From the NCBI RefSeq assembly GCF_050908995.1, contig NC_135126.1, forward strand, positions 4,402,001 through 4,466,000: a DNA stretch of 64,000 nt, given 5' to 3'. The notes beneath the pieces were generated by a model. The model saw only the letters and a program-made list of their open reading frames with translations, did no database searches and was not told the origin of the DNA. Position numbers and translations under genes: made by a program. Below are positions 47,201 to 59,416 of the stretch, piece by piece (position 1 is the first letter of the stretch; the number at the start of each line of letters is the position of its first letter). The DNA is from Andrena cerasifolii. Lineage: Eukaryota > Arthropoda > Insecta > Hymenoptera > Andrenidae.

Positions 47201-49423
47201 GGCGCTGTTGGGGTCCCTGCGACAGAGCGGAACGCGATCGATCGGGGTAGGCCGCGATCGTGCCCGCTCGTGGTAAATACCGCAGGCCTCCTTTTGATCG
47301 TCACGTAGCCGCGTAATGACGAGTGCATTCTTCTCGGCCCACCGGCAGGGGAATCCCTAGCGCGATAGAATCGCGATGAATCGTGCTCGACGAACGGCGC
47401 ACGGGGACGAGTGCGGGGGCGATTTCCCTTCTTAAGTAGTCACGAGACACCCCCTAACGCTATCGTTTGCCGCTCGATTGCGATTCGGCGGGGCAACGCT
47501 TCCGTAGTGTTTTGCTTCGATCAGTCGAGGATACTGGATTGCATCGAACGTCCAAGTCTGAAACTGTTCTTAGAACAGTACATACATTTTAGGAAAATAT
47601 TTCACGATCGTGGGGGTGATGAATAAACCAATTCGCGCGTCTCATGGAATCCCTTTGGTAGATCTTTCTCCACGGATCCTTTCCCAGTGTCCGATCGGAC
47701 GAGTTTCTGGCAGGTCCCCGGCTCTAACCCCGAATTTATTCGCCGCCCTCCGCCGGGATTCCATGATAATTGAGGTCTAGCCGGCGCACAAGGAGGGATA
47801 TTTGTTCTCTCCACTTAAGATCAAGCCTCCTCGCATTCCCATATTACGCGGTTTCGTGCTGGCCCCGCTCCGGAATGCCGTAGCGTGCGCGCCGCCCACG
47901 CTGCATCATCGTCTCGCGCGCTCACGCACACGCCCAGAGGATGTATCCTCCGCGCGATGATACTCGCTTATCCTTGGGTGGAATAATCGCTGAATATCGG
48001 CACCAGTGTGCTGGCGTTAGAAGACGATCAGCAAATCGTTCGTTCCATCCGTTATCAGTGTCACCCTCTTCAACCTCCTGCTGGCCTATTGTTAGAGGTT
48101 GTAGCTCATACACACGCAAAGCTACAAATTGCTCGGACATAATAGTCGAGAGAATTATAGCGCAACGCGCGGGACAGAGTCAAGTGCCGAGGATAGAAGT
48201 CTTGAAATATGTTTCCCGCTACTCATCACAGGGTTGCATAGTCCCAAAACGATTGCTCAACTGTGTCGACCTGCAATGTCCCGTCATTAAAGACCCGGGC
48301 AGAACGAGTCTCCGAGTCCTCGAATCACTCCACCCTGGCCTGCTACCGCCTTCATCCCCCACTGTTTTTACGAGCTCACTAGATTTCTTTCGCCCGTCGT
48401 GCGCGGCGAAAAATTGAGGCATCGTGCGCACAACAGCGTACGCGCGAGCAACGAACGGCCACGACGACGGGGAAACACGCGTTACCGAGGACAAGCGGGT
48501 GAGTTCACGCATACACGCGGCCGTCTGCACCAACGTAGATTAAACTCACGCACAGGCCGGCCCCGGGGGCGGCGTGCCAGCCAGCTAATGAGAGAGGCGA
48601 GCGACCGCGATGATAAAGTCTCCGGTTCTCGGGCTCTCTCCGTACCAGTACGACCGAATCTTTTCTCCTCGTGCACGGTTCAAGCATAAGCTTTCCTCCT
48701 CCCCCCTTTGTCGACGTGGACCGCGTTTCCGAGGATCCTGCTCCTCGCAGCTGGCACACACCAGGCGAGACGCGCCCAGCCGACGAGCGGAACCGCAGCT
48801 GAACGGCGCGTTATCGATGGGCGGATTCCGCCCAGCGCCTTCCCGGTTAATTGTATCGGAAGCGGAATGAACGCGCGACGTCGGGGAATAACGCGGACAT
48901 TAAAGCGTTCCTCGAGGCGAGAACTAGCGCTGCCTGGCTATCCTCTCTCGTCTCGCAGCGGAGCGCCTGTCGGTGGAAAAATCGCTTCCTTGTACGGGCA
49001 ATTATGCTAATGCGTCACTTAGTCGTGCAGCCTCTCGGCCGGGGCGTTGGTTGAATACAGAGCGTGCGATACCCGAGACACGGTGCCCGCGATAGTCGGT
49101 ATTTCGTACACGGGCTTCGTTTTTCTTCTCTTCGGGTCTGGACGACGAGCGCACCCGCCTTCTGGTTCCTTAGGCACCGTACGAAACGGAACAAGCTTTT
49201 AGCATGCACCTCGCGTATGTCCCATAGAAATTCCAATCCAGAGGAGGGAGGGCGGGATGTCCGGATCGTGTTCGCGCTGTGGGTGCACCGGCGAAGGCTC
49301 AATAAGGACGGAACCAATGTTTTATCGCGAATTAAGAGCTGCTGCCGGTGCATCCAGCGATCGTTTCGTCGTCGCTGGAATTCGTGCAACAGGATGGGTC
49401 CACCGGCCACCGAGCTCACGCTC

Positions 49424-49760
49424 GAACGCTACTCGATCACGCTACACGCCACGGGCTGAACGCGGCTCGGCCGGGGCGCAACGGGTACGCCACGCCACCG
49501 GATTCTGCCCTGAAATTGGAGAGGAATTGACACGCGCTTATTAGAATCACGGTAATGACGCGAACGTGCGCAGAAGAAGGAAGGGCCAGGTTCCTTTTCT
49601 GCGTGGTGTAAAGAGCAGGGTGCAACGGTCGTGTGCCGTTTTCAAACGCTACTGGATCACGCCACGCTGCGGGCAATTCGGCGGGGCCACGTAGAGCAGG
49701 TAGAACGTCGCTCATAGTGGGACGAAAGGCTTGGCATACTGTTATTAGAATCGCGATATA
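49424..49760. repeat. Possible imperfect local duplication, about 210-bp offset
   Basis: AACGCTACT(C/G)GATCACGC occurs at about 49426 and 49646, and TTATTAGAATC(A/G)CG at about 49539 and 49742. Similarity between these anchors is patchy. Confidence 0.35.
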
Positions 49761-50108
49761 CCGATAGCGGGGCGTAGGTACCTAGTTGCACGTCTTTCCG
49801 TGCTCCACTTTGCAAGATGGACGCTAATTCCGAAACGCCTCGGTCAACCGAGGATCCAGACGCTGCGAGAAAGTTCCCGTTTGGACTCGGGCGGGATTAT
49901 TACGGTGAAACGGTGCAGGATAATTTAGAGTGGTACTGCTTGGACGCCAGTTCCGTCAGATTTAATTCCATGCAAATTTGCGAAGGCTTTATTCATATTC
50001 AAGATGTGGTTGCTAATAGTGGGATATGTAATAGCGGCGATCTCTTTTAAACTGAGCAACATTCATTCCTGTCATCTTTCCGTAAACTTGAACTTAAGGG
50101 GATACATA

Positions 50109-50340
50109 GGGTGGAGTGGGGCTAAAAGTCCGGCGTTTTTAGTCCTCGATGCAAAATCTCACAACAAAAAATAACACTATTAACCAACAACTTTGTAAAA
50201 GTAAAGCATAATAGTTGTAGCTTATACAAAGTAGAAGCGTAGTATACAGTGTAGATATAACACTGCATATCTCTAGATTGTTATTACTAAATTCTACGTT
50301 CGTTTATATAAAAAACGGGACTTTCAGACTGACCCTACCC
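50109..50340. mobile_element. Small TA-flanked MITE, 232 bp
   Basis: The termini GGGTGGAGTGGGGCTAAAAGTCC and the inverse of GGACTTTCAGACTGACCCTACCC match imperfectly. TA lies at both borders (50107-50108, 50341-50342). No coding sequence. Confidence 0.6.
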
Positions 50341-50342
50341 TA

Positions 50343-53300
50343 CGTTTCGCCGCGGCGGAAATGCATAATTTTAGGATTTTTTTTAGGGGTTTTATTAAAA
50401 AAAAAATAAAACAAAATACTTATTACACATGATTTAGTAATCCGCCGCGATTAAACGTATGCAACCTCTTAAACCCATGGAAGGTATACGGATGCGTACA
50501 TTTAAGTGCTTCATTCTGCTCTGAATAAATTGTATTGGGTGCAAACGCTACGGTAAAGTATCCTCCAATTTGTTCGTCGGTGAAACAAATCTGCAGTAAT
50601 ATCGCGTTCGATATTCCGCGGGTGCAGCGACCCCCCTCGCTCAGAAATATTGCGGAGCTTCAAAGGGCGGTAAACCCCGTTCGGATTCAAAGTAGAAGTA
50701 AGAAATCGCATTTCAAAAGAACCCACGGAGTCCAGACGTTAGGTAAGCCGACAATTTGCATGCTATTACCGTGAGGCGTTTGTGGCTCGTAGCCGGGGCG
50801 TTTTACCGCGGCAACAGGGACTTGTTTATTGTAATTACGAAAGTTTGGCTTCCAGCTCCTACCCCCGGTCTTTGTCTACCGCGAAACCTCAACGAACGGT
50901 GGCCAGAAAAAAGTTGCGGATATTTGATGGAATAAATTGAAATTACTCGGCTCCATTTATCCCGTTGCTGTCGTATTTGCCCGTATAAATATAAACAACG
51001 CGCAGAAAATTAAGACAAGCTCTACAGTTGTAGTTCGCGAGACGCTGGTGGACATTGCTGTTCAAATAAATTTTTAAACCAATGCATAATTTATGCCTAG
51101 CACATTATAACTTACTGTTATCGCTGCATCAGGACTTACTCAGCCGCGAACAGGTTATGTTAAAACATTTCGCTGCTGGTGTACATTTTAACAAAACGTG
51201 CGCGTTGATAATAGAGTACCCTTGCACTTCCCGTAGAGTTGTTCCAAGACAGGATTGATTCTCGTTCACTTTCCCTTGAACGAAAAAGACATCTCACGAG
51301 TGAAAAGAGGAAGGCTTACAGAATCGGCCCCGTGTAACAATACGATGCAGTGTACCCAGAACCTATTCGTGGGCGTAATCCTCGCAGCAGTCTAGAGTGG
51401 TACGTATTCGCAGGGAAGAACGTTTGAAAGGACCAAATTTGCCACGCGCTTAAGTCAACAAGCTCTTCACCGCCCGCGGACGAGGAAGGAAAAAAAGGTA
51501 GGGGAGGCTATTCAACGGGCTTTCAAGATGCACGAATGTTTTTAGAGAAATCAGCTCCAGATACGCACATTTTTACTGATCGTGGGCCGCTGGTAGCACC
51601 TGACAGCCCCGAGCTGTTCGTGAAACGTGAAAGGATAAGCGGAGGACGCGTCGCTTTTGCGGTCCTCGTGATCAATAGGGGATCAGTATCGATCTTAGAG
51701 TATCTGTTTATACCAAGCGGAGGGATGATCCGGGGATCTATTGATTCTGTCGTCCCGTCGATCGGGTTCTCCTTTCACGTATAAAGATGCTTACGTAAAA
51801 AAATTGCTATCGAATCGGGCAAGAGTCTCGGGTGAAAAGGGAATCACGTCAAATTGAATTTGTTACAGTGGTGGGCGTAATACTGTGTATACAAAAGTAG
51901 GTACGAACGGTGTCCTGTTACACAATTTTATTATACGTTACCTTGGCTTGCCCATTGCGGTCAGACATCATTTTTTAACAGTCGTTTAAAATTGATTAAG
52001 CCTTTTTCACTTACTGTCGATGTAGATAGGCAGCGAGTGACATTTAATTTGTTAATCGTTTCGGCAAATCAATGCGAGAGCATCGGGCCGTGAATTTATT
52101 TGGGACGAAGGAAGGGTATTACGAGGTAATCAAGTTGGCGCACGTTTTGGGCATGTCTATTAGAATTTAGCGGAGTTATAGACACATCATTCAAGTTGCT
52201 GCGACGCGGAAACCACTTAGAGAGGAGCGAAGTTAGGTCATCGCTTCGGATTATTAGGTAATTAGGGTAAGATGGTCTCCGTGACCATCTCTGGATGATG
52301 GAAGGGCCACGGTATATGCACGGGACTACCTACCGATAGATAAACACATGGGCAGATTACACAGCGCTCTCGGCTCTTGCATGGATATATGCAATTTAAC
52401 TAGTAATTTCCAACTTACACCGGCTTAACTTTGGGCGTAATGATGTGGTAGTTAAATTGCATTACACGAGCGAGTTATGGCGTTATAATGTGATGTGCTC
52501 CGGGAACAAAGTGGATTATAGTAGATTTCTTAGCGAGTAACTTCTCGGTTAGCTGCTGAAGCTTCGTTACAGGAAGGATTCTGTCTTTGATCGTACGCAA
52601 CCGTTCAACGAGGCAGACTAACTCCTTAATAAATAGCCCCTCGTGAATAGTAAATGCTTACGGGAGAAAATTAAATTGGGAAAGAAAGTTTGTCAATTAT
52701 TCAATTCTATGATGCCCCTTTCCATTCAATTTTATAAGCGAGAACCCTATTTCCTTACTTCTGGTGTCGATTTCCCGGAAGCTGGTTTATCGATTCGACA
52801 GAAGGACGTGTACGCTGTAATAACGACATTCAGTTTGCGTTGGGCGTTAATTGATGGTTTAAAACGAGTAACAGGCTGGCCAACAGGCGTTCAATGATAG
52901 GTAGATACCGGGCGACGATGAAGAGTTGAATCCCACACCTTTAAGTAGCATCCTCGAGGAAGAGTTTACGCATCGAGTTGCGTTGTCCATTGTTAGCGTC
53001 GCGCGACTGTGCTCGAGATATCGGATATCTCTGGTATCGCAGCAACCCAGCGCGGACTCGATTTGACCCGTTCGATGCATCCGACCCTAGTCGCGTTCGA
53101 GTCCAATCGGTGGGTCTCGTTAATTGTGCAACGTCGGCCCCGTTGTTTGTCGATCTTGCATTTCTCGCTTCTTTCTCCATGGGCGATTCACGAACCACCG
53201 TGCATAGCCCGGAGGTTCGCATCAGGTTGTTCCTGGGCGCTAATATAACGCTGGTACTCCTTCCTCCTCGATCGAGTCACGACTTAACATAGGCGTGGTA

Positions 53301-55100
53301 CGGCGCTCTCCAGCAAGAAGATGGACGGTTTGACCTCTCCCGCGAGTTTAGAGTTCGATCACGGAAGCTGGCCAGGCTGTGACGGTGTATCGCTGCTCCC
53401 TCGTGAAAATAACTGTTTCGATATCGAGCCGGGGAAAGTATAACAGAAGATTGCGTGCCACGGACAATGCCTGTGCCGTGCACGCGCGTAAAGAATGAAG
53501 TATGCAAAGAAGAAGTCGGTAAATTTTGACCGCGTCGATTTTTTCCCGTACAGCGTGAGATATAGTTGTGAGAAACGGAGTGGCCATTCATAGCGCTCTG
53601 AAACGCTGAAGGTCAGCTAATAAGTGTCTTAAGCAGAAAAGCGTTGCTCCGAGGACGAGGAACACAGATCTTCCATCGAGGAATAAGAAGGGCACCATTC
53701 TTCAGGACTATCGAATTCGAGATTCATTGTGACGGTGAAGAGAAAAGGAGGGTCATAGGTAGTAGACTAGACTGAGAGCGCGTATGAAACGGGAAAAATG
53801 TCGGGAGAAGGGGGTAGGGCCAGGAGACCGGGGATGGAGGAAACCAGAAGAAAGCGAACAGCGGCGGCGTGAAAAGCTGCCGAAATCTCCAGAGGGGAAA
53901 CAGAAGCCGTTTCTTGGCGTGCTGGTGGAAGCCTCTTCTTCACTCCACCTCCAGCGGTCTCTCCTCCTTCAGCCATTCACCCTTGCCGAGATCTTTCTCT
54001 CCTTCTTGGGGGTAAAAGTAAGGGTGGGACTGGCAGCAGTGGTGTACGAAGTAAGGGGCTGCAGCGTGGTAGCCCTAGTTCGCTGGGAAATGGGGTGGTG
54101 GTGGGTTGTACGGAGTCAGGGTACGTACAGTAGTGGTGTAGTAGTCGCTCGACGGGAGGGGTGATGGCGGTGAAGGAAGGGGCATCGATTGGTCATGCGC
54201 AGACAGTGCTAAGCACTCGTTCTTTTCGTGTTACTCTGTATAAATGTATTGGCGGCACACGGTTACACGGCTCGCGCTCGCTTTTGGGGGTGTGGAGGGG
54301 TGTGGTGCGCGAAATTCAACCCTCTGTCCTCCTCAGACGCACGTACACCCGCTGATCACGTACTCGATCTTCCACTTTCGCTGACTTTCGATCTCTTTTC
54401 CATCTTCTCTACCGCACAATCACCACCGGCGTGAAACCTCGATATACTTGCATCGGTGGTAGTAGCCGATACAGTGCGTGTCATTTCTACTTTTGCGTAC
54501 ATTCCCCTCGGTTACTCTAGATACAGTATCATGTTTGTCGAAAAACCCTAACGCACAGTGGGAGAATGCTCTTTTTGAACAGAGCTACTGCTTGGTCAAA
54601 TGGATTTGAAATCCCCAAGAAAATTATTTCGACATTTTGCCCTTGAAGGCCTCATCCTTCCTAAACAATTTACAACAAATAGTGACTAAAAATTCAAAAA
54701 ACTGAATAAGCTATGAAGGAGAATTTTAATTGCGACAACATCGGCACGTAATAAGTTTCTGTGGCCACTTTGTGTTTGCTAGAGGCAACGCAAGTTCGCA
54801 GAGGCACATGTAACTCTTCCCAAAGGTATTTTGGCTGCTACGAACCGCTCAGCTCAGAGAGCACCCATCGTGGGCCCATTACACTCTGCGCGAGGGGTAG
54901 CATCGAATCGACCTCGCTGGCTATGCGCGAAACATTTTAATCCCCGCTCAGCGGCAAATTATAGCGGATCGGTATAGCGAACAAATGCCAATTAATTTGT
55001 CTCGCAAGCGGGCCATGTTATCCCGCGCGGAGCACTAGCGTGGAACCACTTTTTCGTGGGCGACGAGGGTTCCGGGTCCCCTTAAACGAAGCGCGCTCGT
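50343..55100. other. No gene recognised
   Basis: Alternating AT- and GC-rich DNA. Open frames (for example 52978-53292, 53784-54164) have no domain. G/GT-rich tracts lie at 53780-54180. Confidence 0.4.
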
Positions 55101-56473
55101 GTAGGTTATATCGCATCCGCGTGCTTGGGTTAGGCTAGGTTATCCCCGCCGGCGGGCGCGTACAGCAGGGAGGTCGCGCAGGGTCCGTCATGTGACTGGA
55201 GGCGGAGGCACCACACCCCCGTGGGGTGCAGCGAGCAGAGGGAGGTCGGTGGTGGACGCACCGCAGGTGCGGGCGGGCGTAGTGACGGGGCGGCGGGGGG
55301 GGGGGCGAAAGGGAGGATGAGGAGGTAGGGAGCATGGTTCGCGGAGGGTGGTTGTCGAGAAGGGCAGGGGGGCGCCGCGGCGCCTCTCTCGCCTCGAGCG
55401 CAGTGCGACGTCGCGACGCGCCACGTGCGGTGGTAACACACATCAGGGGAGGTACAACCTACAAAAATCACTTTCTTCCTTCCTTCATCGCGCTACCCGT
55501 GGCGCTGGTCGCCGTTTTCATCCTCGTCCTCGTGGCCGGCGTCCCCGTCGTCGTGCTCCGAGGCTCACTCCTGGCACTTTTCAAAGATTCCGCGTCTTGC
55601 CACCGGTCACCTTCCAAGTGTGTGTGCTTGTGTCAGGGAGAGAGGGAAGCGGGGGGAGGGAGGGGGGTGGGGACGAAGGAGGGAAGGGAAGAGGCACCGC
55701 CGAAGGACGGGGGGGCATTATATCGCAGGAGGAAAGGCGTTAGTCGGCGAGAGGGGAGGCGTGTAAAAGAAAGGGCAAGAAGGGGATCGGGAAGTCGAGG
55801 AGAAAGAGAGGAGGACGCGGGTTGCATTTCGAATTAGCCGCCGCTAATCTACCAGGAAGATTGGGTTACCAGGTTCGCCGGGTTTCGCGTACGTGAGTAA
55901 AGGCGCGCGCGCGCGCGTGCCAGTGCTCGCGAGGACAAGAGGGCAACGGAGGGCAGCATCGTTTCCCCCTGAAGCGTCAGCCTGACGGATCCCGTGCCGG
56001 CTCGTTTTCGCTCCCCGCGATCATAGTTACGCGCGAAGCCCGGCTCGAAATATTTCAAAATCGCCGCGACTTATTGCAACGCGAGCGCTACCAATCGCGG
56101 TGACCACGGAACGTGTCGCGACGCGTCGCGGCGCGCGCGCTTCCCCTTGTGTGTTCCGCAAGCAGTCGAGACGCGGTGGATGGTCGCGAGGCCACGAACA
56201 CGAGTGAGGGACCATGGCTCGCGATTCCGTAGTCGTGTTTACGCGGTTTTAAGCCCAACTACGTGCTCGCCGCGAGAACGTATCGGGTGACATTCTATCG
56301 TACCCGTTCGCCCAGTCATTCCCGTGTGCCGTTCGTTTTGTTTTCGCGTTCAAGAGACGGACGTCTCCGGAGCACCGACGCCGCTGTGACTCTGTGGACT
56401 TTGCATCCTTTCGCTCGCGAATCTTCTAGTGCTCGCGCCTAAAAGGATCAACATCGCTTCGAAGACGCTTGTG
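55101..56473 (+). promoter_or_regulatory. CpG-rich promoter region and probable 5' untranslated exon
   Basis: Very CpG-dense DNA with homopurine/homopyrimidine tracts and a (CG)n run near 55904-55917. A good donor, TTGTG|GTGAGTA, ends a putative noncoding exon at 56473. ATG at 56214 opens a 12-codon upstream frame ending at 56252. The start of transcription was not located. The exon is assigned to the gene whose first coding exon is at 58203-58261 because strand and order fit; splicing is inferred. Confidence 0.4.
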
Positions 56474-58202
56474 GTGAGTAACATGCGTTCCTGCCGGGTA
56501 CCTTCGCATTCCCCGCGAGTTATGTTACGCGACCAGTGACATGTAGAGGTTATGTCAATGCATCGACAGACTTCGCGCCTTTTCCGCGCGTCGTATTTTG
56601 AAACGCTCGTAGTCCGCTTTGAAGCAGTGATGGAAGCGTGTCGAGACGTGATAGAGTCAACTAGATTTTCAAGTTATCTCAATAGTTAACTCCCTTTCAC
56701 GAGGAAAATTACCGATCTTAACTTGCCACTCGCAATGCTTATCTAGGTACGTATGCTTTTTATGCTGTACTATTTTTGTAACGCTAGGTATTAATTCTTG
56801 CAATGTATCAGCGTCGATATTGCGTTCTGTCTTCGTCGTAACTTCTCGAGCTTCTTGCGTTTATCATCCTAAATCAGAGAAGAAACGATAGAAACGTTTA
56901 ATACATTATCTATGCTAGATGTTATTGACAAATTGGAGTAGCAATCGAGAAGAAGCAACAACGTCAATTATCCCTGTTACATTGGGTATTGCGATACGAG
57001 TATAAGTGTAAGCTTCATTCCTGAAACTTCTTAGTATTTAAACATTCTATTATCCTAACAGAGCGTGTCTTCTTGCAACTAGCAAAATTACTTCTGGAAA
57101 CTTGAGTAATTTCGCTCAGTCAGATGTGTCCAAAGCTTATGCAGCTTTTCGTTATTTCGCGAGTGTCGTGTTATCTAAAAGTTCCCTTATCCGAATAATT
57201 ATGCCTCGTTAGTTGGAATAAGGGCGGTTCTACTCTAACGCTGAAACAGTTTAATGATGAAAAGCATCGCGATGACGACGGGCGCCGCGCACTGGACAGC
57301 TCCGAATATCTTTTCGTTTTGTGAAAGTACAATTAAAAAGCGGCCGTGCCACCTCGGGGAGCCGTATTTAACTTTGCTTAACTAAGTTCTCGATCCGTTG
57401 ACGGAACGCCCGAGGGACGCTCGAAACGACGACAGAGTGTAATTCATATTTCTTTTTTCTCCGACCTTCGGTTCTCGTGCTTGCCGTGCTCTGTGCCTCT
57501 CTTGACCATTGGCGACGATCCCCGTTCCGTATAGATTTTCCTTCGTCACCCTTGCCCCACGTTGAACGTTCAAAAGTTTTGTTTGGATCGCTCGGACGCG
57601 CGCATGGAAAAACATTTGCCCCCCTCCGCGAATCAATGGTACATACTATTGAAACGTTTCATTTGGAGTGATTGTAGAACCACCGACCGATATTTAGAAA
57701 TTGTTTTCGATGCTGTGGAAATTGATTTCTGTAAAATCAATTTTCATGCACAATTGAGGAGAGCCGAGGCAATATTTGGTTAGAGAGTGGCCACGCGGCG
57801 GAATCATTATTTTATTCAAATAATATAATGACTTCTGTTTTGCTGGCCAATTATATAAAAATACTCACGGCGATCTCTCAAAACCCGTAGCGATCGTAGC
57901 CAGACAGAGCGTCCGAGTATGATGATCGAACCGTAGAAAATATCTAAGTTATCAGGCAAACTGCTGAGAGTATTACTGGTTCACATTGCGGAAAGGTTAA
58001 TGGGCTGTGCATCGTATTAAAGGATTTCGTTGCTCCGCTCCGTCTGAAAGCTGGCTTCAAATGTTACAGAAGGTTTTCCACGCTGTCAAAGTGACCGACG
58101 GAAAATGCCGCCAGCCGATCGTCTTGGGACGTGAGTGAGAAGTCGGATATTGATAAAGTACCGACCGGCGACGGGTTCCGAGGGTCCGCAACACTTTCAC
58201 AG
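56474..58202 (+). other. Probable 5' intron
   Basis: AT-richer sequence between the putative untranslated exon and the first coding exon. Its 3' end is a good acceptor, ACTTTCACAG, at 58193-58202. No other feature was seen. Confidence 0.4.
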
Positions 58203-58261
58203 CCACGGAGGACAGTGACAACAACATGTCTTACCTCGCCCTGGACTCCAACGCCTGGCAG
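58203..58261 (+). CDS. First coding exon of an unidentified gene (rest beyond window)
   Basis: After the acceptor CACAG at 58202 comes a short leader, then ATG at 58226 in a good context (ACAACATG). The exon encodes MSYLALDSNAWQ and ends in phase 0 at 58261 before the strong donor GTAAGT. There is no stop between them. I do not recognise the protein from 12 residues. The CpG-rich upstream region, a noncoding first exon and a following intron of more than 5.7 kb suggest a large regulated gene, for example a developmental or neuronal one, but that is only inference. Confidence 0.5.
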
Positions 58262-58866
58262 GTAAGTGTTAAATTCACTTTTCTCTGCCTTCTCCTCGAG
58301 AAGGGTATCGGGACGCTACGTGGTAACCCAGAGGTAACAGAGTTTTAGCTGGAAAATGCTTTGAACGGATTGAGACTTGAAAAGGTATAATTTACTAATA
58401 AAGAGAATAATCACGATAATCACGTAATGTATTGTTCGTTCATATTCAGCCGCTCGGTAGCGTTTTTACCGCGGAATAACGCGCATTCAGATATAAATGA
58501 AAGAGTAATTCGCGTTCGCACAATTGCAGCCACTCCATAATTGCTCTATTACTTCTGAACATTTTGTATATTGTATGTTTACAGCGGAGAGTGTACGGCG
58601 TGTTTGAACATCTGAATTAATTTCACTCTCTCCGCTCGCGTTGCAAAATACGTGCGCAGGGCAATGTTTCGCAAGCGGTTTGGATAAAAGTTCATTGAAA
58701 TGATACGCGAATGCGATCAGAGATACAGAAAGGCATAATTTTTATGGCGAGAAAAAGAGTCACGTATGAACCCGTGACTAGCCGTTTCTGTAAGGGATGA
58801 TAATTTACAGAGTATGTAAATGCTTGTTGGCTAACAGTTTTCGCATTCTATTGAATCTTCACGAGT
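58262..58866 (+). other. Start of a long intron
   Basis: Noncoding sequence following the donor at 58262. No feature was recognised. Confidence 0.4.
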
Positions 58867-58870
58867 TTAA

Positions 58871-59412
58871 GGATGTATCGGACGTACAATACTAGAGAAA
58901 AGTATATGAAACTTGAAATACATGAATATTTACGTCTTAGGCATAGTAAATCTAGATGTAAAGACCTCGAACGACAGTTGGGGTCTTATTTTTACTCCCA
59001 GGAAGGTATTTTTCACTTTACAAATGCTTTCTCAAGTATTATTTGTTATACTTTTAGCAGAGAAAATGCCCTGAATTTGCAATTTTCTCAAGTTATAATT
59101 TATTTCTTTAAAACGGTGTAGCGAAAACAATTGAAATTTGGCAAATATTTTCACCTACCCGTATGCTACATGCAAAAAAAAAATGAAAACATTGGTACTA
59201 TTTCTTCAACATTTTTCCAGCTGTTTTATCTGTCAAAGTCGTCTCTTTCTATAAGAGTATGTGTAAAATCAGTGAGAATTAAAATCGTTATAACTCAGCA
59301 ATTATTTAGTGAATTCGGTTAAATTTTTTGGAGCACATGAGGAAGGTTAGAAAGAACAATCTCACAAATTTTCATCAACTTGGAGCATTTTGAACATAGG
59401 TCCAATACATCC
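58871..59412. mobile_element. TTAA-flanked non-autonomous element, 542 bp (piggyBac-like)
   Basis: TTAA at 58867-58870 and 59413-59416 flanks inverted ends GGATGTAT(C/T)GGAC. Open frames inside are short and have no transposase features. Confidence 0.6.
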
Positions 59413-59416
59413 TTAA

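Larger units (their letters stand above)
43453..50106. other. CpG-rich region without a supported gene
   Basis: Contains the tandem repeat at 44188-44271, pyrimidine-rich tracts near 44640-44680 and 44900-44965, a run of nine G near 46852, and many overlapping open frames on both strands (for example 46727-47308, 47941-48417, 49064-49459). None has a recognisable domain; they fit high GC with few stops. Confidence 0.4.

Noticed and set aside
46727..47308. 193-codon open frame as a gene
   Set aside because: GC-rich noncoding context, no motif, and competing open frames on the minus strand.
49817..50050. 77-codon frame starting MDANSETPRS as a small gene
   Set aside because: No similarity recognised, no promoter or splice evidence; length is compatible with chance.
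55334..55837. 167-codon open frame with a hydrophobic stretch
   Set aside because: It lies in extreme GC and homopurine sequence with overlapping frames on both strands; composition is the simpler explanation.
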